Below are positions 29,150 through 39,490 of a stretch of DNA of 64,000 nucleotides, piece after piece. The notes beneath the pieces were generated by a model. The model saw only the letters and a list, made by a program, of their open reading frames with translations. It had not been told where the DNA came from and did not search any database. Numbering within the stretch: the first letter of the stretch is position 1; every line of letters starts with the position of its first letter. The stretch spans positions 24,755,501 through 24,819,500 of the forward strand of contig NC_068560.1 in NCBI RefSeq assembly GCF_022201045.2, in the 5' to 3' direction. Origin of the DNA: Citrus sinensis. Lineage: Eukaryota > Streptophyta > Magnoliopsida > Sapindales > Rutaceae. The translations under genes were made by a program, and so were the position numbers.

Positions 29150-30051
29150 GGGATATTATCATTTTACCATTAAAGTTGTTCTGACATATCATATTAGTAC
29201 TACGGTTTGGTGAACATAGCATTTTAGCACCAAAAGTTTGTGTTGTTATCAATTTACCACCATTCCGTTAGAAAAACGTTAATGTTTAACAGAAAATGAG
29301 TTAAAAGTCGATTTTACCCCCAAGAGAATAAAAGATAATTTTACACTTTGAAAAGAAAGAAATAATGAACAAAAATAAGATTTAGAAAACAACTAAAAAT
29401 TGTAATTAATAAAAAATAATGAATAATATGTAGAATTACGATAGGCAAAGAACAATTAATAAAAATTTATGTTTCAAAATTAATATTATAACCTATGAAA
29501 TTCAAGTATTAATCACAACTAAAAATAATAACGATTTAATAACAATTTATAATAACAATAACAATTAATAAGATTTAGAAAACAATTGAAATTTCTAATT
29601 AATAAAAATAATGAAGAATATGCAAAATTATGACAAATAACAATAATAATAATAATAAATTCTGCTTCAAAATTAATATTATAATCTATGAAATTCAAGC
29701 ATTAATCACAACTAAAAACAATAACAATTTAATTAAAGGAAAAAATTAATGAGAGAGAGGGGCCAATTTTAGGGTTATCAATTTCGTAATTCTCTAATTA
29801 TTTCCCTTGAATTTTTTTTACTTTGTTTTATTGTTTATTTTACACTTGCAATAGAGTTTTTGGCTTCAATAGGAAATGTCTTTGATGCCCTTATGATATC
29901 AACAAAAAATCAGCAAATTTTTTACTTTTTTAACGAAATGGTGGTAAATTGATAATAGCTAAAACGTTTGGTGCTAAAATACTATGTTCACCAAACTGTG
30001 GTACTGACATGATATATCAGAATAACTTTAGTGGTAAAATGGTAATATCTC
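29150..30051. mobile_element. Mutator-like element (MULE MITE), 902 bp
   Basis: A 9-bp target duplication ATTTGGTTA flanks it (29,141-29,149 and 30,052-30,060), as expected for Mutator-like elements. Terminal inverted repeats extend over about 110 bp: left GGGATATTATCATTTTACCA, right, on the minus strand, GAGATATTACCATTTTACCA. The interior is AT-rich with an internal duplication (agatttagaaaacaa..., about 29,370-29,520 repeated at 29,570-29,720) and no coding frame. Confidence 0.92.
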
Positions 30052-30060
30052 ATTTGGTTA

Positions 30061-31309
30061 ATTGGTAAGTAAAAAATTAAGTATGAGTATGATTCGAGTT
30101 GTCGTAATAAATTAGTTTTGGATAGGGTATGCCAACTTGAAAAGATAATCGAATGTTTCAGAGCTGAGTTGTAGTGTCTATTTGGGGAAGAAAAAAAAAA
30201 GGCCATGTTTCGCTATTTGAGATAACTCACTATGGACCAGGGGTGATGGAGATTCACAATGCACTCTCCTTATTCAAGCTGTCTACGTGGCTAAACACTG
30301 ATTCAATTGGATCACCAATTGACTCGTAAATGGTCTTGCATGTGTTGGCATTAGATGATTTCATAATCTCCTTTAATTTTTCAAAAGGGTAGAAATTGAC
30401 GCAAATAAACTTTTAGTCCCTATCTATTTGACTGTTCAGACTAGGGTGATCAACCCAATAAATCTGTTTAACTTGATCAAGCACTCCTGAGGCAATCATT
30501 AACAACAGTCTTTCATATATCTCCTATGACAGTAGGCATAAAGCTAACCCACAGACTGTGTGAGTGCTGTTTCCATTATATTCTCAATTGATTTTGAAAT
30601 TGCACGATGTCCTGTTATTATCTTTAGGAGAAATGATACCGATCACTCGATCTTTTCAATCAATCTATTAGTTGTATATTACCTGCCAGTAAAAAAATAA
30701 ATAAATAAATACATAAAATACAGGATTTGAAGCAAGCATGCAATAGATGATGGTTTCATTGATAAGATTTTCAACTTGGAAACCAACTTTCAAATGTAAA
30801 TTTCAAGAAATGAATTCAACCATTTTGGACTTCCTACGAACACTACTAATGAATTTGCAAATGAACTCTTCTACTTCCTAAGAACACCAATAATGGAATT
30901 TGGAGAAAGTTTGGAAATGTGGGTTCTTATCGTCTTGTTCTCAAGCTGGCTGGGACCAAAAATCTTCAATCTCATTTAATTTTAGCATCTTCTGATGAAA
31001 GTCCTTGTCTGGTTGTTCTTATTTAGTTGTTCAAATACTTCATCTGGTGGTAATAACCGTTTCTACGAAAATAGAGCGTTTGACTGACGATTGATGCTAT
31101 TAAAATTTGAAATAACAAATGCAGTAACTGTATTGCATTTGTTACATGCAGAACTTACCACATCAATTCCCTCTCGGTTGAAATTATTAGGATCAACCAA
31201 TGGTTTCTCTAAATCCTCTGGCATGATTCAACGTTGAAAATCTCAACCCGGCATGATTTTAAAATCAAAAGCTTCTTGTGAGCATTATGCTTGAGTGCCA
31301 ATGGTAGCA
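30061..31309. other. intergenic, nothing recognised
   Basis: Mixed-composition DNA without a sustained coding frame, RNA gene or terminal repeats that I could pair. Confidence 0.4.
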
Positions 31310-31314
31310 TTAGG

Positions 31315-32080
31315 TGTTGGAAATTTTTTTAAAATAAATGGTGTCTTATTGTAAAGATATGTCTAAAAAAAAAGTGTTTTATTGTAAAGACATGTCCAAT
31401 TAATTGTGTCTTATAGAAAATATATATTTTCACTTAAAAATATAATTTTTCATGGTGATATTTCACTTAGAAATGCATCATTTCATGGTGACATTTCATT
31501 TGAAATGATGATAGTTCAAGTTGAACCACTAATTAAAATTAAACATTGATCCAATAGCCATTAATGAAAGAGTATCATGAAAAATGACAATCCAAATGAA
31601 GGGGTACAAGTATGTCTATAAATAGAGATCATGTTTAAGTTATTTAGACATGAAAATAATAATCACACACCACTCTTTTCTCAGCCCGCTTTTCTAAAAC
31701 GAATTTCATCATAAAACACTTATTTTTGTGCACTAAATATCAAATATATTGTTTTATATGGGAACAATAAATTGTTTCTTGACAGACTTGCAACATTTAA
31801 GAGTATTCTGGTTTACTTTCATCGATGCACGACGCAAACAAACAAATAAGTACTTCATTATATCCTAGAGGCGTATTTGTTTAACTCATGTGCATCACAT
31901 AAGGAAAACGACACTTATAATGTGCATTCAAATATACATTATTTTTCTACGATTTATCTATTACCATTATTTTCTTCCTACGTACAAAATTATAAACACA
32001 TTACTTTACACAATAAAATTCCACCATTATTATTGTAATTCTCTACATTTGTCATTCCCCACAAGTACATACCACCAACA
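31315..32080. mobile_element. solo LTR, 766 bp
   Basis: Begins TGTTGG and ends CCAACA with the 5-bp target duplication TTAGG on both sides (31,310-31,314 and 32,081-32,085). It contains a TATA box (tctataaatag near 31,616) and downstream leader-like DNA. No gag-pol sequence is adjacent, so it is a solo LTR. It shares the TGTTG...CAACA terminal style with the 16,178-16,675 LTR but little else. Confidence 0.92.
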
Positions 32081-32319
32081 TTAGGTTTGAATGGCATGAT
32101 TTAAAATCAATCATTTATTATTATTTTCAAGGTTAAGTTACATTAACTGGAACTCACAGCTCCTAAATTCTTTTGAGTGGCAACAATTTGGAAGTACAAA
32201 AAAATTATCTTTTGGGTTGTGTTGTTTGTCACAATACACCTATACTAATATACTATGCATTGCGTACCCATTTATTTAATAATTTAAGATTTTATTATTT
32301 ATTTAGGAAAAATGGTAAT

Positions 32320-32465
32320 AACATCTCTATATTTTGATAAAATAATTACGTGAACTCTCTTATTTTAGAAATGATCATAAAAAAAAAAAAAATTTGTGTG
32401 TCCCAGAAAAATATGTGATCATTTTCTTAAATATAAGAGAATCTCCGTGACTATTAGGGTTTCTT
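32320..32465. repeat. short imperfect hairpin, MITE-like
   Basis: Left half acgtgaactctcttatttta...gatcat and right half atgtgatcattttcttaaat...gagaatctccgtgac are imperfect reverse complements around an A-rich loop near 32,380-32,395. Ends and target duplications are not certain. Confidence 0.4.
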
Positions 32466-32727
32466 TGTTGTGTTAACATTTATTTATTGTGGATTGTAAA
32501 GTGACGAAAGACATGGCTTTTTGGTTCCTACTTCATACATTCCAAACACAAAACCATTTTTTCAGGGGCAAAGCACAAATTCAAATTATGTTGAATTAAT
32601 TCGCTCCACACTTACTGTAGCAAAAATTGATTATTCAACATCTTATTACTTTTATTGCAAGAGGCTAAACCCAACTTGATTTTCTCTTATTTAGATTAAC
32701 AAGTGTAGTACATGGATGTATGATTAC

Positions 32728-33430
32728 CTAGCACTTGTAGGCACAAAAGCATTGCTTAGGAACGGCAAGTCCAGTGTACAAATCACAAAGTCCCTTTTTC
32801 CGTTGTAACGATTTTTACAGGCTTCCCAGCAAGGTTGTTCACCTTTGCAGTTCCACGCCTTGTGGCAATCTTTTGCTTCTGCCATCGGCACCCACTTTGC
32901 ATCTATAAGATTTAAGAACGCCGTTAAAGCAGTGTAAATGATAAGATAATCAAGAGAGAGTCCTTCATAGAATAACATATTGTTTTATGATCTGATGTAC
33001 AGGAAATCAAACCAAAAAAAAAAAGTCTTTTAAGGAGAAATTTTATTGATTGAAAGAGGGTGACAAAACAACCGTTGGCAAAGACTGGGATAACTAAAAT
33101 AACCAAGATTACACAAGTCATATCCTCTTGGGAGATTAGGATTTTTTCCCACAATAAAGTAATGGAAACCAAAATAAAGAAAAGGACGTTAAAAGTTTCT
33201 TCTAAAAGATAAAAATCACCAAAGTTTTTCTAAAACAAAATTGAGTCCAGAAGCGAATTTTATTTATCTTGATGCAGGCTTGAAAACAACACATCATGCT
33301 AGATGCAAGCTTTGAAACAACACCTCATAGGCATGCACATTCATATATCTAAGATGGAAAGTTTAGCCTCTGAAAATAAGATTCAGAATTATTTTACCAG
33401 AAGTGAAGAGAAAGAGGATAAGAAAGAAGG
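32728..33430 (-). pseudogene. divergent cysteine-rich peptide, frameshifted
   Basis: Exon 2 (about 32,908 down to 32,728, acceptor TTATAG) encodes DAKWVPMAEAKDCHKAWNCK with cysteines at QPCWEAC, then changes frame in an A5G3 run near 32,800. The C-terminal cysteines (QCFCAYKC) lie in the next frame and end at TAG 32,728. A hydrophobic, signal-like stretch with a GT donor occurs near 33,395-33,430, but its ATG is also out of frame. It is related to the cluster by the EAKDC start and CxC-x3-C end, yet clearly diverged. Two single-base lesions suggest a pseudogene. Confidence 0.55.
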
Positions 33431-33840
33431 ATATGACATAACTGAGGTCTCGCTCTGTTTATAGCGAGTAACAGTAACTATTATTATTTATTTGAAAAGA
33501 AGAGAATTTGTAAGTCTATGTCATTGTACTGACGCAAGAGTGTTCACCTCATTCTCTTTAACAACGGCCATAATTGAGCAGATAATAAAAGTATATTCAG
33601 TTGGAGACTAAGAAAAATGTGTATCACACTAACGTGGTCAAGAGTTAGAAAAATGTGTATCCCGCTAGCCTATTTTATCAAGTGTGTTAGATTTGGAAAT
33701 TTTTAAACAATGTTGTAAAGAAATCTTGGGTGTATATGTTTGCAAAATTTTTAAAAAGTTGGAGTATAAATTCAACAAATCACATGAAAAATATTTATGT
33801 TTCTTAAAAATGATTACCATTTTCAAATAATAACTGTTTC

Positions 33841-33968
33841 ATGGGTTCCGGCTAGTTTAGCTAGTAAAATCTCTTCAATGGAAACAAAATACCTCAGGGT
33901 TTGAACCTTGCTCACATGGGTGGGGAGGGAATTAAGTTGCCATTAGGCTATAACTTAATTGAAAAAAA
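33841..33968 (+). mobile_element. tRNA-derived SINE, ~128 bp
   Basis: It has box A-like (ggctagtttagctagta) and box B-like (gggtttgaaccttg) sequences and an A8 tail at 33,962-33,969. The 14-bp target duplication is ataataactgtttc / ataagaactgtttc (33,827-33,840 and 33,969-33,982; one mismatch). Confidence 0.82.
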
Positions 33969-34405
33969 ATAAGAACTGTTTCCACTTCATACCTGAAGTG
34001 CATGGCTGCGGGTGTGAAGTCAACAATGGTATGCACAAAAGAACTGTTCCATTTACGTTGCATAAATTTTTTAGTCTTCAATCTTCAACCTGGCAGGTCC
34101 AAAGCCATAAGCACCACTTGTTCATCTGTTTGTCAAGCACAATACTAATTAGCTGTTAGCCAATGCAGAGAATTTTCTTGATAATTACACCAAAATAATA
34201 GAAGCAATGATAGAAAATTATACCAGATAAAGGTTGAAAAGGTATAAACAGTACAAAGCTTTGCGGTCTTTGAACTCTCAAGAGGGTTCTAAGCTGTTTA
34301 CAGTTTTAAAAGGGTCTTCAAAGCATCTTAGATGATTGCCATTAACACTAACAGAACTGCACACTCAGCATTAATTGTCATTATGTGGGCTTTTTTATTG
34401 CTGGG

Positions 34406-36409
34406 TTACCAGTACTCCAAGCAGGAACAAGAACCATCTTCAAAATGGTGATAATGTTTTCGATCTCGAATAGATATTTTCCTTTTGAAAACTTTCGAAA
34501 CAAGCTTCATGGCTGAATGGCAATCACTGCAGATTCGAATATTCTTCACAATCCTTATTACAGATCCAGGCTTGGTACAGATTAAACCAAAAGCTAATGC
34601 TAATTTCTCACTATGATATCCGATCACAGTTTCCTTTTCCTCCTCTTCAATGTCAAACATAACTGATCTTGTCTCTGCATTGTAGCCATAATTCTTTATT
34701 TTTTTGACAATTTCTTCCCAGAACTGGTAGATCTCCTGTGTTTTTTCATGGGATCTATCTCCTGCCAAGAATTCATGAACAACACCATCCAATTCAATCA
34801 AGCTACATCCAGGGGCCCGTTTTATTTTTCTTTTTCTCATAGTTTTCCTGACTTCTTCAGCATATTCTCCTTTCAGTGTTTCCGCATAAATGTTCGATAA
34901 TAAAATATAACGACCATCATGGTTTTGATCAGATTCTATCAGCATATTCCCAATTCTTTGACCCATCTCAGCATTTCTGTGTACCCTGCAAGCACCAAGG
35001 AGGGTACCCCAGATGACATTATCAGGTTTCATTGGCATTGAAGCAATGAAATTTTCTGCCTCCTCCAACAAACCAGCACGGCCAAGAAGATCAACCATGC
35101 AAGCATAGTGATCCAACTCGGGTTTAATTCCATGAACATCAAACATTGAATGAAAATAGTAAAATCCCTTCTCAACCCACCCCAAGTGACTGCATGCAGA
35201 TAAAACTGCTATGTAAGAGATACTATCAGGTGAGATACCCTTACTTTTCATGTTCTCAAAAAGCTCAAATGCTTCAATACTGTGTCCATTCATTGCCAGG
35301 CCAAAAATTGCACTCGTATAAGCTGAAACATCCTTGTCCCCATATGAATGAAACACCTGCATTGCTAAATCAATGCTTCCACATTTTGCATACATGTCTA
35401 TTAGAGCTGCACATAGTATTGAATCTAATTTTATACATTTCTTTTGAATATAAGAGTAAACCCAATTCCCATAATCCAAAGCTCCTAATTGTGCACACGC
35501 AGAAAGCAAACTCACCAAAATAGCAGAGTTTGGTTCCAAATCCAATGATTGCATCTCTCTAAACAAAGCCAAAGCTTCCTTTGGCCGCCCATTCTGAGCA
35601 AAACCCGAAATCAACACAACCCAAGAAACCAAACTCCTCTTCGGCATCTGATTAAACACCCTACAAGCATCATCTACAGAACCAAACCTAACCAAGCCAC
35701 CAAGAATACTATTCCAAGAAACATCGTTCCGTTGAGGCATTTTGTCAAACAGCTTAAGCCCTTCCAAAATCTCACCATTCCTCACATACCCATTTATCAT
35801 CGAATTCCAAGACACAACATCAAGATCATCACTCTCATCAAATACCCATCTCGCATCCCTCACTCTCCCGCAAACCGAGTAAAACTGTATCAGAGAATTT
35901 TTCACAAACACGTCATATGCAAATGAATTTTTAACCACCATCCCATGCAACTGTGTGCCCAAATCAAAATGAGCACAGCTAGCACAACCCTGAAACAAAA
36001 ACGTAAACGTAAAGTTATTTGGAGCTACATTCAAGTCAATCAATCTGTAGAACAAGTGTAGTGACGTGGAGAGATAGTGCGAGCGGGAAAGGCGGGAGAG
36101 GCCCCGAATGACTGTGTTGAAGAGGAAGATTTGAGCGGGTGTTGAGGATTGAAAGAGGAGAAGAAGAGCGTAGTTTATGTCACCATGTGGATTGAGAGAC
36201 GCGAATGAGATGATGGGTCTGAATGATTTTGGCGGGTGATTTAGGCCTCTTATTATGAGCTGAGTGTGGGTTTGTTTGAATTGTTGAATGGCTTTGCATT
36301 TGTAAAGTAGTGATGTAAATGCAATGCTAGGGGGTACTGCCGCTGCTGCTGGCATAGTGTGATGAGTACTTGTGTCTGGTGTTTTCTTGCATTGAGTATC
36401 TTTACCCAT
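34406..36409 (-). CDS. PPR protein, PLS-E/E+-DYW class
   Basis: Intronless 667-residue pentatricopeptide repeat protein. After a short N-terminal leader, PLS-type repeats run to about residue 470 (for example DVVSWNSMINGYVRNGEILE, SLVSWVVLISGFAQNGRPKE, SILCAALIDMYAKCGSIDLA). E/E+ motifs follow (PDNVIWGTLLGACRVHRNAE; CSLIELDGVVHEFLAGDRSH), then a DYW deaminase domain. Zinc and catalytic residues are visible: HSE in GYHSEKLALAFGL and CSDCH near the end. The protein ends LEYW rather than DYW. Such proteins carry out site-specific C-to-U RNA editing in mitochondria or plastids. Targeting is not decided by eye; the N-terminus is not strongly basic, and a second ATG (MPAAAAVPPS) lies 18 codons downstream. 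Antisense frames within it are shadows. Confidence 0.95.
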   Translation of the reverse strand: MGKDTQCKKTPDTSTHHTMPAAAAVPPSIAFTSLLYKCKAIQQFKQTHTQLIIRGLNHPPKSFRPIISFASLNPHGDINYALLLLFQSSTPAQIFLFNTVIRGLSRLSRSHYLSTSLHLFYRLIDLNVAPNNFTFTFLFQGCASCAHFDLGTQLHGMVVKNSFAYDVFVKNSLIQFYSVCGRVRDARWVFDESDDLDVVSWNSMINGYVRNGEILEGLKLFDKMPQRNDVSWNSILGGLVRFGSVDDACRVFNQMPKRSLVSWVVLISGFAQNGRPKEALALFREMQSLDLEPNSAILVSLLSACAQLGALDYGNWVYSYIQKKCIKLDSILCAALIDMYAKCGSIDLAMQVFHSYGDKDVSAYTSAIFGLAMNGHSIEAFELFENMKSKGISPDSISYIAVLSACSHLGWVEKGFYYFHSMFDVHGIKPELDHYACMVDLLGRAGLLEEAENFIASMPMKPDNVIWGTLLGACRVHRNAEMGQRIGNMLIESDQNHDGRYILLSNIYAETLKGEYAEEVRKTMRKRKIKRAPGCSLIELDGVVHEFLAGDRSHEKTQEIYQFWEEIVKKIKNYGYNAETRSVMFDIEEEEKETVIGYHSEKLALAFGLICTKPGSVIRIVKNIRICSDCHSAMKLVSKVFKRKISIRDRKHYHHFEDGSCSCLEYW

Positions 36410-36865
36410 ACCCTACGTTACCAAATCATGGAGTTGAGACATTAAAATGACAGAGAGTAGGGTATTAGATCATTTTAAACAGTCATTTTGCATTGCCACA
36501 ATATCAGGTTAAAATATCGTATGGTATCTCACGCAGCTTTTATAGCAGTAGATAATCAGATTTTATTTACTTCTGCTAATTTTCTAACTATTTGATGATG
36601 GTGATGCCCAAACTGTGGGTTATGGTGCCGCCCACAGCTCACGTGAGTCCATTTATAACATTTTTGCTAAGTTACATTTAGTGTAACTATTGCAACACGT
36701 AGGCTAAAGGGAAATTTACAAAAATAATCATAAAATTTTTGTTATTTTCACAATTAATCCTCTCAACTTTTTTCTATCAACATTAGCCAAACACACGCTT
36801 TTCTCCCCAAATTACCCTTCTGAACTTGATCGAGAGTTTCGGAACTGCGAGTCATGAGTGAATTT

Positions 36866-37087
36866 GACGACAGACTGCCTGTCGCACAAAGATTGGTGCG
36901 ACAGATTGCATGTCGCACCAAAACTTAGAGCGACAGATTGCATGTCGCACCAAAACTTAGAGCGACAGGTGCCTGTCGCACGACGCTTGGTGCGACAGGT
37001 GCCTGTCGCACGAAGCTTGGTGCGACAGGCAATTTTGGCCACGGTGTTGGTGCAATAGGCTGGTGCGACAGGCTGCCTGTCGCACCA
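36866..37087. repeat. array of short palindromes, ~30-32 bp period
   Basis: About seven copies of a unit whose core is an inverted repeat GCGACAG...CTGTCGC. Core starts near 36,898, 36,930, 36,962, 36,992 and 37,022, with flanking degenerate copies at 36,867 and 37,064. Spacers alternate between caaaacttaga and acgaagcttgg. Much richer in GC than the flanks. Each unit could fold as a stem, and neighbouring units can pair with each other. Confidence 0.9.
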
Positions 37088-37197
37088 ACATTGTTTTCTG
37101 GAATGCTTGCCTGTCGATACCTCTCTATCATGCAGCATCTCTTCTCTCTTCTCCTCCGACGTGTTTTGAAGAATATATACGCAACTCACACAAAGTC

Positions 37198-37533
37198 ATG
37201 CGCTGGAATGATTCAGCAGGCGAAGAGGCTTTCAACGCCGCGAAGCGCCGGTACTGGGCAAAGATCAAAGGGCTACCGTTCAAAATACCTCTGCCAAGTC
37301 CGGACGAATACATTGATCAAGTTAAATGGAACGTCCCTAACTGTAGTAGTAGTAGTAGTAGCAGCAGCAGCAGCAGTAGTAATGTTATTGATGATGCTGA
37401 GGTTTTAGATGGTTTGGATGAAGCTGCACGGGTGGAACGAGAACAAGAAGAAGAGAATCATGTGCTGCAGAAGAGTAGTTTCGAGGTTTCGTTTCATCAG
37501 ATAAAGCCTACGGGTTGGGAGTTGGGACGATGA
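37198..37533 (+). CDS. coding segment captured in Pack-MULE, function unknown
   Basis: A frame of 111 residues from ATG 37,198 to TGA. The same frame is open upstream to 37,063, where it reads out of the palindrome array, so the true start is unclear. The N-terminal half has a compact, protein-like motif (MRWNDSAGEEAFNAAKRRYW, then IKGLPFKIPLPSPDEYIDQV) that I associate with short uncharacterised plant proteins. A serine run encoded by an AGT/AGC microsatellite (37,344-37,381) and an acidic tail follow. The frame is intact despite being inside a transposon. It is either a captured host fragment still translatable, or a gene whose locus the element mobilised. Function unknown. Confidence 0.5.
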   Translation: MRWNDSAGEEAFNAAKRRYWAKIKGLPFKIPLPSPDEYIDQVKWNVPNCSSSSSSSSSSSSNVIDDAEVLDGLDEAARVEREQEEENHVLQKSSFEVSFHQIKPTGWELGR

Positions 37534-37606
37534 TTACGTCGGCCATGATCGGAGATATCATTCGCTCACGGGGATGATGGTCGGAGAATGATTACATACA
37601 TACATA

Positions 37607-37645
<39 letters not shown>

Positions 37646-38370
37646 TGTGTACATGCATGGTTGCTAAAATAATTGAGATACAAATGCATGATGGTGACAA
37701 GCTGCTAATTCATAAACTGTGTACGTATTTTGTGTAGGGTTTTGAGTTTTTTAAGTACGTACTAAATTACTCTTATAGGAAATATATGGTTGTTGATTGA
37801 TTAGGCTAATTAACTGCGTCTAACTAGCTAGGGCTCAAAGTAATCCATAATTGCTACGGGTTTGGAGGAAATTAAATGATGTAATTAGTTGAGTGTGAAG
37901 CCATCTGAAGAGAAAGAACAAAAATAATTTAAAAACAAAAAAAGAAAATGAAGGGAGAATCCACAGCCAAACTGGGAGTTTCACTTTTGTGAAAGTTTCT
38001 GAACCAGGAAATAGGGATTGGAGACTTTCTCATGTTCATTTGCGGTGAAGTATCTTAATTATCAATATATACTGTTATGTTGGCAGATCCGTATGGAGAT
38101 ATGATGACATATTATTCTAATTTGCGAAGGATTGATGACATTCCCTGTAAAGAAGACACGATAAATGGAGAAGCAGGACACACGATACATTATAAAACTT
38201 CGGTTTGGGAGAGATGAGAGAGAGAGATTGTTGGGGGAGAGATAAGAAAGAGGGGTATTTTGGTCTCAAAGGCTTTTTTATGGCTAATGTTGATAGAAGT
38301 TTGTTTGGGGGGTTAAGATGGAAAAAGCCAAAATTTTTATGGCTATTGATGTAAATTTCCCTAGGCTAAA

Positions 38371-39338
38371 TGGGAGCCAACACTAAAGTATGTGATGAGA
38401 GATACGTTAACAACACTTTAATTGATTGTTTCCCTATTAATTTCTAATATAAAAGAGATTATATTAGATGTGAATGGACATGTATACTTATTACGTGTCA
38501 ATATAGTGAATAGTGAATACAAATGTAAATTAAATTATCTAAAAACAGAAGGTTAGTACAATATGAATAGGATTATTTGTCACATTTATAACAAAAAAAT
38601 ATGATTAAAATGTTCAAATAAAACCCCCCATTGAAGGGAAAGAAAGGACAAAATTGCATAAATGGTAATCCCAAATTGGACTTATGCATTCTATTATCGA
38701 TTTATTTCATCAAAATCTAATCAACAGCTTAATGTATAAATAAAAGCAGAAATTGGATTAAGCAACAAATCTTTTGACCATCTCCTCTCTCCTTAAATGA
38801 AAATAAAGATTCCTTTGTGCATGCAAACTCATCCATGAAGCAAAAGTAGGCAAAACACCCCCATGCCATCTCATTTGAGACTGCACATTTGTTTTGCCAT
38901 CTCAAAGCATCTCTCAAATTCAAGGCTGTTGTAGGGTTTCTTTTGTACTTTATCTTCCTAAATGTCAATCTTTTCCACAACACCTACATAGCAAAGAACG
39001 TGAACCATAAGCTAAACAAAGAACATAACATTACTGTACATAGCCAAGCAGTCAGACACCTAGACCTGGAAAAAGCATGAACAAGATATAAGAGATCCCC
39101 AACCCATCTGGTAGGAACGGCCAAGGATTAACAGAATTAAGCAATTTGTATCTCAGAATACGATAATCCAGCTAAATATTCATATGTTATTTGTATTAAA
39201 AAGCACCACAATGATGATGACATTTTGAAGCAAAAAGGACAAGAACATCACTGAAATCTTGACAAGGATTTATTGGAAAGCAGCATATAGCATACAAATT
39301 TATGTATCTCTATAGGCAGTAATAAAAACCAACGGTGA
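38371..39338. other. intergenic, no supported gene
   Basis: Short frames occur on both strands around 38,730-39,080 (the minus-strand one is Cys- and Phe-rich), but none has a recognisable domain, signal or splice structure. Confidence 0.4.
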
Positions 39339-39486
39339 ATTCTAATCTCAGTAGCCTAGGAAACAGCTTTTGTCTACAGAATACAGGTGTGTTGCTCAAA
39401 AATTGAAGCTGTATTCTAATCTCAGTAGCCTAGGAAACAGCTTTTGTCTACAGAATACAGGTGTGTTGCTCAAAAATTGAAGCTGT
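39339..39486. repeat. 74-bp perfect tandem duplication in a 3' UTR
   Basis: Copies 39,339-39,412 and 39,413-39,486 look identical (attctaatctcagtagcc at the start, attgaagctgt at the end). They sit directly after the stop codon of the SEC-C gene on the minus strand, so they should be transcribed in its 3' UTR. Confidence 0.9.
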
Positions 39487-39490
39487 AAAA

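Larger units (their letters stand above)
36709..38361. mobile_element. Pack-MULE, 1653 bp
   Basis: A 9-bp target duplication TAGGCTAAA flanks it (36,700-36,708 and 38,362-38,370). Terminal inverted repeats of about 90 bp: both ends read inward GGGAAATTTACA and later share TCTATCAACATTAGCCA. The interior is unlike a MITE: it has a GC-rich palindromic array (36,866-37,087), an open coding segment (to 37,533), and a (TA)n run at 37,614-37,641. No transposase is present. This matches the Pack-MULE type, a non-autonomous Mutator element carrying host gene DNA. Confidence 0.9.

Noticed and set aside
35146..35926. Two 125-residue plus-strand frames
   Set aside because: Antisense to the PPR gene; no domain of their own.
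36866..37087. CRISPR-like look of regularly spaced repeats
   Set aside because: Eukaryotic context, repeats are themselves palindromic with near-identical spacers, and no cas genes; it is a tandem array inside a MULE.
38729..38983. 84-residue Cys-containing minus frame
   Set aside because: No signal peptide, no cysteine spacing of a known family, no splice context; not supported.
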